Part shown: positions 45,775 through 52,968 of the stretch, one piece after another
How the letters are laid out: each line of letters starts with the position of its first letter
Position numbering within the stretch: the stretch's first letter is position 1
Assembly: GCA_017549805.1 (NCBI GenBank)
Contig: JAFYNJ010000009.1
Span: 1 to 64,000, forward strand
Length of the DNA stretch: 64,000 nucleotides
Direction: 5' to 3'
From: Bacteroidales bacterium
Lineage (GTDB): Bacteria; Bacteroidota; Bacteroidia; Bacteroidales; F082
Translations under genes and position numbers: made by a program
Notes under the pieces: generated by a model
The model's input: the letters and a program-made list of their open reading frames with translations, nothing else
What the model was told of the DNA's origin: nothing
The model's database searches: none

Positions 45775-45846
45775 GGACCCGTAGTTTAATGGATAGAATA
45801 AAGGATTCCGGTTCCTTCGATCAGGGTTCGATTCCCTGCGGGTTCA
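45775..45846 (+). tRNA. tRNA-Arg (CCG)
   Basis: Begins GGACCCGTAGTTTAATGGAT. Anticodon stem AAGGA/TCCTT with loop TTCCGGT gives anticodon CCG, decoding CGG. The T-arm is GGGTTCGATTCCC, and the acceptor pairs GGACCCG with CGGGTTC; discriminator A. CCA is not encoded. Its last three bases overlap the stop codon of the convergent lipoprotein gene. Confidence 0.93.
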
Positions 45847-46227
45847 CTTCCTATAATATACCACTACTTTCCCAAGAGGGGTAACCTCCTCGGTAATCAA
45901 CTTATTGTCTTTCAGAAAACCAAAAGGTTTATCGTCGCAAAGCAACCGATCCCCTTCCAGCATACATTTTGCCTTCAAGGTATCTCCATCGGTGATGAAC
46001 AGCAGTTCATGGTTTTTGGAGATTTCGATGACATTGCCCTTTTCCATCTCACCGAACTGGCGTACCATCTCTGGTGTGGACCTGCTCTCATCGAATTCCA
46101 CATTCACCTTGTCCACCGTCCATCGGCCAATGAGGGGATCTTTTTGCTCTGTACATGACAGCAAAACCGCCAACATAAACAGCAGCACCCAGTTACCCGT
46201 TTTCAGTTTTCCGTTTTCCACCATCAT
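45844..46227 (-). CDS. Lipocalin-like lipoprotein
   Basis: A 127-residue lipoprotein: after an odd polar start (MMVENGKLKTGN, encoded by a degenerate repeat) comes WVLLFMLAVLLSC with the lipobox cysteine near residue 25. The mature part begins with DPLIGRWTVDKVNVEF, a pattern common in lipocalin-like proteins, and continues with beta-rich EISKNHELLFITDGDTLKAK. It overlaps the upstream gene by 4 nt. Function unknown. Confidence 0.75.
   Translation of the reverse strand: MMVENGKLKTGNWVLLFMLAVLLSCTEQKDPLIGRWTVDKVNVEFDESRSTPEMVRQFGEMEKGNVIEISKNHELLFITDGDTLKAKCMLEGDRLLCDDKPFGFLKDNKLITEEVTPLGKVVVYYRK
46192..46222 (-). repeat. Degenerate repeat encoding a protein N-terminus
   Basis: On the minus strand TGGAAAACGGAAAACTGAAA and the following ACGGGTAAC match the GGAAAACGGAGAACGGAAAA tract at 20095-20120. 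It is translated here as VENGKLKTGN, in front of the lipoprotein signal peptide. Confidence 0.65.
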
Positions 46228-47306
46228 TTCTTGTCTGTGATGACTATGTCAATCGCTCCCACGCCAAACTTGGCGATGGATGCCATGCGGTTCTCCGTAT
46301 TCTTGTAATGCTTGAGTTCCTCGATGATGGCATTCTTCAGGACGCCGTTGCCCACGCCATGGATGAAGGTCACCTTGGTGTATTCTGCAGCGATGGCACT
46401 ATCGAGCATCTTCTTGAAATAGTCCATCTGGATCTTGAACATGTCGTGGCTCGACAAGCCAGCGATGTTGTCAACGAGCTCACCAATGTGCAGATCCACG
46501 GTCGCTTCGCCTTGACCCGTCCTGTGCTTGTCGATGGGCGCTTCTTTCTTGATCAAATCCTTTTTGGGAGCCTGCGACCCAACTCCCTCTTTCATGATTT
46601 TGTTGAAATCGGCATCATGCTGTTTCAAGGCAACCAGTTCCGACAAGCAAACCGTCACAGCCTTCTCGCCCAACACACCCGACATTAAATAGCTGCCTTC
46701 CTTAAAGAAACGGTTTGAACGCAAGGCAAACGGGGCATTCAAAGGCAGAGGCACCACATCGGTGGTATCAGCAGTGAAAATGGCCTGCACAATGCCATTG
46801 CACCAATACTCCAAATCGTCGCGCGAGATAGTCTCCACCACTACCTTCTCATACTTCTCCAACTGGCCGTAATCCACATTGACAAATTGGCTTTCTTCCT
46901 TGATGGTAAAGGTATAAAGCATTTCGTAAGGAGTATGGTTCACCAAAACCACGTCCATGGCACCGGTCAGCAACCATTGTTGCTCATGGGGCACAAAGGC
47001 AAGATACACGCCTTCCTTCTCTGCCTCCTTGGCAAAACGACGCAAGCCGCCATGACGGGCATCTTCCTCCTGTTGTCGTTGCACCAGTTGCTTCTCCTTG
47101 ATTTCTTGTTGCACGATGTCCACAATTTGTTGTTGCCGTGAAGGCTGGTTGCGGAAATCTAGCACAAGGTCGGAGATCATGCATGGCAATTCGAAACCAT
47201 CCTCAATCTCCACCATTACCATCCTTGAATCGATGATCTTTGTAACGATCCCTCCGCCTACGGCGTTAAGGAAACTCACTTTATCTCCGATATTTACGTT
47301 TGTCAT
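46224..47306 (-). CDS. DUF2027 and Smr-domain protein
   Basis: A 360-residue cytosolic protein found in Bacteroidetes. The N-terminus (IGDKVSFLNAVGGGIVTKI) is a small beta-barrel. The middle (~95-240) is the DUF2027 region. The C-terminal ~85 residues are an Smr endonuclease-like domain with ATVDLHIGEL and FIHGVGNGVLKNAI. Smr domains cleave or nick DNA or RNA, sometimes at collided ribosomes; the role here is unproven. Promoter box TATCTTTG at 47326-47333 (minus). Confidence 0.9.
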   Translation of the reverse strand: MTNVNIGDKVSFLNAVGGGIVTKIIDSRMVMVEIEDGFELPCMISDLVLDFRNQPSRQQQIVDIVQQEIKEKQLVQRQQEEDARHGGLRRFAKEAEKEGVYLAFVPHEQQWLLTGAMDVVLVNHTPYEMLYTFTIKEESQFVNVDYGQLEKYEKVVVETISRDDLEYWCNGIVQAIFTADTTDVVPLPLNAPFALRSNRFFKEGSYLMSGVLGEKAVTVCLSELVALKQHDADFNKIMKEGVGSQAPKKDLIKKEAPIDKHRTGQGEATVDLHIGELVDNIAGLSSHDMFKIQMDYFKKMLDSAIAAEYTKVTFIHGVGNGVLKNAIIEELKHYKNTENRMASIAKFGVGAIDIVITDKK

Positions 47307-47325
47307 CTTAGCATGAATTTTGCTG

Positions 47326-47363
47326 CAAAGATAACCATATCCTAAAAAAAAACATTACTTTTG
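47326..47363. promoter_or_regulatory. Divergent -7 boxes between DUF2027-Smr and MbnP-like genes
   Basis: TATCTTTG on the minus strand (47326-47333) and TACTTTTG on the plus strand (47356-47363) point away from each other. The plus box puts the transcript start close to 47370, so ATG 47382 is the right start for the MbnP-like gene. Confidence 0.55.
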
Positions 47364-47381
47364 CGAACAAAACCATCTCCA

Positions 47382-48254
47382 ATGAAACGAATGCCATGGA
47401 TCATGATTGCCTGTCTCCTTCTTTTCAACGCTTGCCATAAAGCCAACGAAACAGGAGCAATCAATCTGCACATTGATTATTCCATCAATGGCAGTTCGTT
47501 GGTTTGCGATACGGTTTGCTATGTCAATGAGGCGGGAAATCGTTTCATGATCAATGAGATTCAGTGGTTTATCTCCAATATTAAGCTTCAGGACGACCAT
47601 GGGGATCGGATCACCTTCAGGGACGAAAACAACATTTTTTACATCGACACGGATCTCCCGGGGACCCATCTCCTGCATTCAAAGAATCTTCCCGCAAGAC
47701 ACTATTGTGTCATCAGCTTCACTTTCGGGCTCGACGAGACTGACAACTACTCGGGACATTTTACCAACCCACCCGAATCGAACATGTTTTGGCCCGATCC
47801 TTTAGGAGGAGGATACCATTATATGAAACTCAATGGCAAATGGTTGAACGATGACGATCACCTTGTCCCTGTCAACATCCATCTCGGCGTAGGACAAAAT
47901 GAAACGCTGACTGAGTTCTATCCCAACCATTTCACCGTCAACCTTCCCATCGACCTGGAGGTCCGTTCCGATCAACAGGCAGAGGCCAAGCTTATCATGA
48001 TCATTGACAACTGGTTCCGCAATCCCAACCTCTATGACTTCAACACCGACGGAACATCCATCATGCAAAACCAAGCAGCCCAGGCCAAGCTACGTGAGAA
48101 CGGCGCCGATGTCTTTAGCATCCAAAACCCAGACAATATGAAATCACTTTCCGATATCAGCAAGCAAATCATGAAGATGGCTGCACCCAAACCCCACTTC
48201 ATGACCTGGGAGAATTTCAAGAAAACCCTCTCGGAGATCAAAGAGAATCTATGA
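47382..48254 (+). CDS. MbnP-like copper-binding lipoprotein
   Basis: A 290-residue lipoprotein (MKRMPWIMIACLLLFNAC, lipobox Cys18). The MbnP-type fold is suggested by INLHIDYSINGSSL, FMINEIQWFISNIKL, the central MFWPDPLGGGYHYMKLNGKW (Trp137), and VPVNIHLGVGQNE. In characterised MbnP proteins a tryptophan is oxidised to kynurenine by the diheme partner MbnH and copper is then bound. The next gene, overlapping by 4 nt, is such a diheme enzyme. No methanobactin gene is nearby. Confidence 0.82.
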   Translation: MKRMPWIMIACLLLFNACHKANETGAINLHIDYSINGSSLVCDTVCYVNEAGNRFMINEIQWFISNIKLQDDHGDRITFRDENNIFYIDTDLPGTHLLHSKNLPARHYCVISFTFGLDETDNYSGHFTNPPESNMFWPDPLGGGYHYMKLNGKWLNDDDHLVPVNIHLGVGQNETLTEFYPNHFTVNLPIDLEVRSDQQAEAKLIMIIDNWFRNPNLYDFNTDGTSIMQNQAAQAKLRENGADVFSIQNPDNMKSLSDISKQIMKMAAPKPHFMTWENFKKTLSEIKENL

Positions 48255-49240
48255 GACGCATCGCAACGTTCGTTATCTCGGCACTACTGGCACTCGTCTC
48301 CTGCAAACCCCAGACGGAAGAGTTTTACCAGCCAACGCCATACGCGTTGCCAACGCCATTGTACTTCCCCACCGCCAACAACATCCCGGCCGACAATCCC
48401 ATGACGGAAGAAGGCGTTGCCTTGGGAAAGCTTTTGTTTTCCAGCTCTCAGCTCTCAGCTTTTAGCTCTCATCTCCCCAAGGGATGCGCTTCCTGCCATC
48501 ATCCAGAATACAGCTTTGAAGGCGGACCCGAGGCCACGCTGGAGCATTTGGGCACCGAGCACACCATGCTGCCTCTCATCAACCTTGTTTGGAACACCAC
48601 AGGACTAGGTTGGAAGGGACAAGTAAAAACCCTTGAAGACATGGTGTATGCTGCTGTCACCAGTCCTGTGGAGATCAATGCCGACACCGCCGAGGTGGTC
48701 CGCTATCTTCAGGCGACCGATCCCTATCCCGAGCTGTTCCGCAAGGCATTTGGAACCTCCAGAATCACCTTTGACGGAGTTGAAAAAGCCATCGCACAAT
48801 ATGTCAGAAGTCTCGTCTTTGCCGACAGCAAGTTCGACCGTTACCTGCGGGGAGAGGAACAACTCAACCAAGACGAGCTAAACGGCTACATGCTCTTCAT
48901 CACCGAGAACGGTGCCGACTGTTTCCACTGCCATGGTGGTGGCACAAACACCCTATTTACCACGCATCTACTATACAACAACGGACTTGATGCCGAATAC
49001 CATGGCGACTTCAAAGCGCCCACCCTTCGCAACATCGCACTCACTGCACCCTATATGCACGACGGTCGTTTCCACACCCTCGACGAAGTCATCGACTTCT
49101 ACTCCGACAGCGTACAGTATTCCGAATTCATCAGTCCCTTGATGCATCATGTCATGCAAGGCGGAGTCCGCCTCACTCCTGAAGAAAAACGACAACTGAA
49201 AGCCTTCCTCAATACCTTGACCCAACTTGACCCAAAATGA
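48251..49240 (+). CDS. MauG/MbnH-like diheme peroxidase (lipoprotein)
   Basis: A 329-residue diheme c-type protein with lipobox (ALLALVSC, Cys18). Heme sites are CASCH (79-83) and CFHCH (224-228). Family blocks include KAPTLRNIALTAPYMHDGRF. It overlaps the MbnP-like gene (ATGA), matching known mbnP-mbnH pairs. Residues ~64-75 (SSQLSAFSSHL), right before the first heme site, are encoded by a degenerate repeat and add about three residues relative to related enzymes. Confidence 0.9.
   Translation: MRRIATFVISALLALVSCKPQTEEFYQPTPYALPTPLYFPTANNIPADNPMTEEGVALGKLLFSSSQLSAFSSHLPKGCASCHHPEYSFEGGPEATLEHLGTEHTMLPLINLVWNTTGLGWKGQVKTLEDMVYAAVTSPVEINADTAEVVRYLQATDPYPELFRKAFGTSRITFDGVEKAIAQYVRSLVFADSKFDRYLRGEEQLNQDELNGYMLFITENGADCFHCHGGGTNTLFTTHLLYNNGLDAEYHGDFKAPTLRNIALTAPYMHDGRFHTLDEVIDFYSDSVQYSEFISPLMHHVMQGGVRLTPEEKRQLKAFLNTLTQLDPK
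48442..48474 (+). repeat. Degenerate repeat inside the diheme peroxidase gene
   Basis: CAGCTCTCAGCTCTCAGCTT and TTAGCTCTCATC are units of the same family as the reverse complement of 20074-20093. It is in frame and translated. Confidence 0.75.
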
Positions 49241-49788
49241 GCTATCTCAAATCAAACGATCTTTTCATTCAAATTCCCACAGAGGAAATATATCAACATA
49301 TCCCCCGTCCCATCATCATTGCCGACCATCTCATGACACCCGACAACCTTGGCGCCATGATCCGTATCGCTGATAATATCGGGGCCTCCGAGATGTGTTT
49401 TCTCGGCGAGGAGAGCAGGCACAAGTTGGGCAAGGTCCGACGTTCAGCCGCCTCAAGCCGCGACAACATTCGCTGGTATTTTACCGAGGAGACAGACTTG
49501 CACAAGATCGTCCCACAAGGCAAAAGCATAATAGCCATCGAGACCAGCGACGATGCCACTTGTATCTTTGACACCCAACTCCCTGAAGACGCAGCCTTCA
49601 TCGTGGGCAGCGAGAGCCAAGGCATCCGTGAAGAGCTGCTTAAGCAATGCGACATGGTAGTCTATATCCCCGTTCCAGGCCCCACCCGTTCGCTCAACGT
49701 GAGCCATGCCGCCGCCGTAGCATTGTTTGAGTGGCAAAGACAAATGATTTTAAAGAAGACAGAAGACAGAAGTAAGAAGCAAGAATGA
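49237..49788 (+). CDS. TrmH/SpoU-family RNA 2'-O-methyltransferase
   Basis: A 183-residue SPOUT methylase. The three motifs are visible: PDNLGAMIRIADNIGA, AAFIVGSESQGI and PVPGPTRSLNVSHAAAVALF. No N-terminal substrate-binding domain is present, so it is the short TrmH form; tRNA or rRNA target unknown. It overlaps the neighbours by 4 nt on both sides. The C-terminus KKTEDRSKKQE is encoded by a purine repeat tract. Confidence 0.9.
   Translation: MSYLKSNDLFIQIPTEEIYQHIPRPIIIADHLMTPDNLGAMIRIADNIGASEMCFLGEESRHKLGKVRRSAASSRDNIRWYFTEETDLHKIVPQGKSIIAIETSDDATCIFDTQLPEDAAFIVGSESQGIREELLKQCDMVVYIPVPGPTRSLNVSHAAAVALFEWQRQMILKKTEDRSKKQE
49752..49784 (+). repeat. Purine-rich repeat tract at a gene end
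   Basis: AAGAAGACAGAAGACAGAAG and TAAGAAGCAAG are translated as the C-terminus of the methylase and end at the next start codon. The units (AGAAGACAG) form another subtype of the degenerate repeat class. Confidence 0.5.
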
Positions 49789-50477
49789 AGTATCGTCATA
49801 TTTTCTTTGATCTTGACAGAACACTTTGGGACTTTGACGCTGCCGCCGAAGTGGCCTTTGAACGCATCTACGAAAAATACGACCTCAAAAATCTGGGCAT
49901 TTCAAGCGCCCATGAGTTCCATGAAGTGTATCATCCCTTGAATGAAAAACTTTGGGAGCTTTATCGCGCCAACCAAATCACCAAGGAAGACCTCAACCGC
50001 ACCCGATTCCTGAAACCCCTAGAGCATTACGACATCCATGATGTGGAACTTGCAGATCATCTTAGCGAGGATTATGTATATTGGTCCCCCCGAATCGTAC
50101 GGCTGGTTCCAGGCACTATGGAACTATTGGATTATCTCAAGCCAAAATACCACCTTCACCTCATCACCAATGGTTTTCAAGAGGTGCAGCACATCAAGCT
50201 GAACGGTTCTGGCATGGAGCCTTATTTCGAGACCCTCACCGTTTCCGAGGAAGTCGGCGTGAAAAAGCCCAACCCCGAGATTTTCCTATACGCCTTAAAT
50301 AAAGCCGGTGCCACTCCCGAAGAGAGCCTCATGATTGGCGACGAGATGGAAGTCGATATCGACGGCGCACGTGCCGCTGGCATGGATCAGATCTTTTTCA
50401 ATCGAAAAAACGAAAAAGCAGAGGGAGAAAGGACCTACGAAGTCCAAACCCTTTTGGAAATCAAAAAGATAATCTGA
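49785..50477 (+). CDS. YjjG-family HAD pyrimidine 5'-nucleotidase
   Basis: A 230-residue HAD phosphatase. Motif I is FFDLDRTLWDF (nucleophile Asp), motif II LITNGF, motif III KKPNPEIF, motif IV MIGDEMEVDIDGARAAG. E. coli YjjG dephosphorylates non-canonical pyrimidine nucleotides; substrate here is inference. Start ATGA overlap with the methylase implies coupling. Convergent with psd, 3 nt apart, without a terminator seen. Confidence 0.92.
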   Translation: MKYRHIFFDLDRTLWDFDAAAEVAFERIYEKYDLKNLGISSAHEFHEVYHPLNEKLWELYRANQITKEDLNRTRFLKPLEHYDIHDVELADHLSEDYVYWSPRIVRLVPGTMELLDYLKPKYHLHLITNGFQEVQHIKLNGSGMEPYFETLTVSEEVGVKKPNPEIFLYALNKAGATPEESLMIGDEMEVDIDGARAAGMDQIFFNRKNEKAEGERTYEVQTLLEIKKII

Positions 50478-50480
50478 TTT

Positions 50481-51158
50481 TTATTTCATCACGGCCAGCA
50501 CCGAAGCCTTGCCACGGACTTTTTGACCAATGTGAACATCCACTTCGGCATCCAGGGGAAGGAACACATCCACTCGGGAACCAAAGCGAATCATGCCCAA
50601 CTCCTCACCTACGATGGAAGCATCGCCAGGTTCCAAATCACATACGATGCGACGAGCCACAAAGCCGGCGATTTGGCGAATCATCACCTCACGGCCTTGC
50701 ACATCCTTGATCACGATGGTGTTATGCTCATTGTCGGTCGACGACTTGGGATTGAATGCCACGAGATATTTACCAGGATGGTATTTGTAATACGTGACCA
50801 CACCGTCAAAAGGGAAAAAGTTGATGTGGACATTGTAGATGGACATGAAGATGGAGATCTGACGACGCTTCTCATGGAAGTACTCGTTTTCCATCACAAT
50901 CTCATTGGCAGCTATCTCACCATCGGCGGGCGACAGCACCGCGTGTTCCAAATGAGTGGTTCTACGTTTGACGGGATCCCTGAAAAAACGGATGATCAAG
51001 GCGAGGAAAGCCGCCATCACAACATAGACCAGGATATGCCACCAATCTTGATGCGGCCAAAGAAGATTGACGCCCACTAATATGGCAACCACAATCAGCA
51101 CATTGATCAAAATCGCCTTATTGCCTTCTTCGTGAATCCGTTTGTGTATCCGTCTCAT
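50481..51158 (-). CDS. psd: Phosphatidylserine decarboxylase proenzyme
   Basis: Converts phosphatidylserine to phosphatidylethanolamine at the inner membrane. The 225-residue short (PSD-A) form has two N-terminal hydrophobic segments (~16-34, 41-58). The autocleavage site is RFGSRVDVF, with Gly193-Ser194 giving the pyruvoyl alpha chain. Conserved SPADGEI and NVHINFFPFDG are present. It follows cdsA with a 4-nt overlap, so phospholipid steps are coupled; pssA is not here. Confidence 0.96.
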   Translation of the reverse strand: MRRIHKRIHEEGNKAILINVLIVVAILVGVNLLWPHQDWWHILVYVVMAAFLALIIRFFRDPVKRRTTHLEHAVLSPADGEIAANEIVMENEYFHEKRRQISIFMSIYNVHINFFPFDGVVTYYKYHPGKYLVAFNPKSSTDNEHNTIVIKDVQGREVMIRQIAGFVARRIVCDLEPGDASIVGEELGMIRFGSRVDVFLPLDAEVDVHIGQKVRGKASVLAVMK

Positions 51159-51949
51159 ACGAGCAGCAAATATACGAAAACAAATGGGATGGCGAACAAC
51201 ACCGAATCAAATCGATCCAAAATGCCACCATGTCCGGGAATCAACTTCCCAGAATCCTTTACGCCAGCCTGACGTTTTAGCAAAGATTCGCACAAGTCGC
51301 CCAAGGTACCAAACACCACGGCAATCAAGCCCAACCCAATCGCCGTCCTCATCGGAAGCCAAGGAGCATAATGGCTGAAAAGCATCACGCCGCCAATTGT
51401 AAACAGCAGGCCGCCCAAGCTACCTTCGATGGTCTTGCCGGGCGACACACGCACAAAGAGTTTGTGTTTGCCGAGAAGCCTTCCCGACAGATAGGCAAAG
51501 ATGTCGTTGACCCACAGCAGTGCAAAGACCAAAAACAACATCTTATAGCCATAGAAAGATCGCAGGAACAGCATCAAGGCACAAGGCAGGCTTAGATAGA
51601 CCATCGATCCAAAAGTGAATGCGGCAATGGATTTGAAGTCTTTGGTTGTCGTGAACAGGGCCACAAGAAATGGCATTATGAACAGCAGCATCTCCAAATT
51701 GAGGAAGCGAGGGCTTAATACATTCAACGCCACCAATGCAGCGATGGCAAAGCACCCAATAGCCAACAATGCTCCCAAAAACAAAAGCCATTTATTCTCA
51801 ATTTGCTGCAACCGGCACATCTCATAGGTACCAACGACGACAATGAGCAAAGCCAACGCCGCCATGCTCCAAGGCGATAGCAAAACGCCGGCGATGATGA
51901 CAGCTACCAGCACCGCGCCCGATAAAGTTCGTATTAATAATTCTCGCAT
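51155..51949 (-). CDS. cdsA: Phosphatidate cytidylyltransferase
   Basis: Makes CDP-diacylglycerol from phosphatidic acid and CTP, upstream of phosphatidylserine synthesis. The 264 residues have about eight membrane segments and the CdsA signature (KDSGKLIPGHGGILDRFDS). It overlaps the upstream lipoprotein gene by 16 nt and the downstream psd by 4 nt. Confidence 0.96.
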   Translation of the reverse strand: MRELLIRTLSGAVLVAVIIAGVLLSPWSMAALALLIVVVGTYEMCRLQQIENKWLLFLGALLAIGCFAIAALVALNVLSPRFLNLEMLLFIMPFLVALFTTTKDFKSIAAFTFGSMVYLSLPCALMLFLRSFYGYKMLFLVFALLWVNDIFAYLSGRLLGKHKLFVRVSPGKTIEGSLGGLLFTIGGVMLFSHYAPWLPMRTAIGLGLIAVVFGTLGDLCESLLKRQAGVKDSGKLIPGHGGILDRFDSVLFAIPFVFVYLLLV

Positions 51950-52956
51950 GTACTAAAGTCCTCCTTTCCTCCCATAAACTTGAAGCCCCAACCCATATCC
52001 AGCAAATCCGGAACGGTTGTCCCCGTCAAGCTGCCACGGGCAACATATCGGCAGCGCGAAGAGAAGAGCCCGGCAGCGCCGGGACCGACGCATGACATAT
52101 CAGGAATGGTTTGCGCATTAATCAAGGTTTGATCATAAACCTTCAAATAATTCATGAGTTCCATACCTCCCGCCTCAATAACAATCTCGATGGGATAATC
52201 CGTGATATACCGCCACACATTGTTGCTCAAGGTATCGTCGCCGAGGAATCTTCCAAGTCCCGTGTAAAAGTATTCGGGACGGTAATAAATGTAATAATAA
52301 CCGTCAGTCAAGGTTTTGTCAAGATCGGCCTTGTAATAGCGGTTCTGAATAAAAGGAAACACCGAATCCACCGTGTCGGTGGAAGGCAGACGCCGTTCCT
52401 TGTAATGGAAATACACCGCGATGTCATAAAAAGTGGCATTCAACGCCGGGCCGAACCGAATGAATCTCCGTGTTCCAAATAGGTATTTCGAAAAATTAAG
52501 ATGGGCCGATACGATTCGGAACTTGTCGCCCCCAACCATATCGGCTTTTGAAATGATAGTTTTACCATCGACAACGACAATCAAATCATAGCTGTATAGG
52601 TTATGCTCATCATTACCAGAAAGGCGCTCCGTCGTATAGTACAACTGATTCGTCAGGGCGTCCATAACGATCTCCCTTTCCTTCTCCCCATTTCGATACT
52701 CTACCAGCCTAACATCAAGCTTTTCAGGATAGCAATTCACGCTGGGATTCAAAATGATTGGAGTCGGGTCATCCTCGCTGACGATGACCTTGGTAATCTT
52801 GACAAAGTTGGTATCCGCCTTATAATCCAAAAGCCCATAGATGGCAGGCATCTCCTCGCCATCAACGAAGAGATCCACCTTCGGATTGCAGGCGACCACC
52901 AAAAAAGCAAAAAAAACCGCCCCTATAATAGAGGCGGTTTTTCCTATGATTTTCAT
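51934..52956 (-). CDS. DUF4249-like lipoprotein of unknown function
   Basis: A ~340-residue lipoprotein: MKIIGKTASIIGAVFFAFLV ends near the lipobox cysteine (VVAC, ~Cys23). Beta-rich body with YSYDLIVVVDGKTIIS and NATFYDIAVYFHY recalls the DUF4249 lipoproteins of Bacteroidetes, but the match is by eye only. ATG 52956 is preferred over 52965. The signal-peptide codons contain the terminator hairpin of the upstream gene. It overlaps the cdsA start by 16 nt. Confidence 0.75.
   Translation of the reverse strand: MKIIGKTASIIGAVFFAFLVVACNPKVDLFVDGEEMPAIYGLLDYKADTNFVKITKVIVSEDDPTPIILNPSVNCYPEKLDVRLVEYRNGEKEREIVMDALTNQLYYTTERLSGNDEHNLYSYDLIVVVDGKTIISKADMVGGDKFRIVSAHLNFSKYLFGTRRFIRFGPALNATFYDIAVYFHYKERRLPSTDTVDSVFPFIQNRYYKADLDKTLTDGYYYIYYRPEYFYTGLGRFLGDDTLSNNVWRYITDYPIEIVIEAGGMELMNYLKVYDQTLINAQTIPDMSCVGPGAAGLFSSRCRYVARGSLTGTTVPDLLDMGWGFKFMGGKEDFSTCENY
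52909..52942 (-). terminator. Terminator embedded in the lipoprotein signal-peptide codons
   Basis: On the minus strand AAAAACCGCC / GGCGGTTTTTTTT form a 10-bp stem around CTCTATTATAGG with an extra CTA/TAG pairing, followed by a run of T. It ends transcripts of the T9SS gene but lies inside codons ~6-16 of the next gene. Confidence 0.75.
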
Positions 52957-52968
52957 GTCAATCATATC

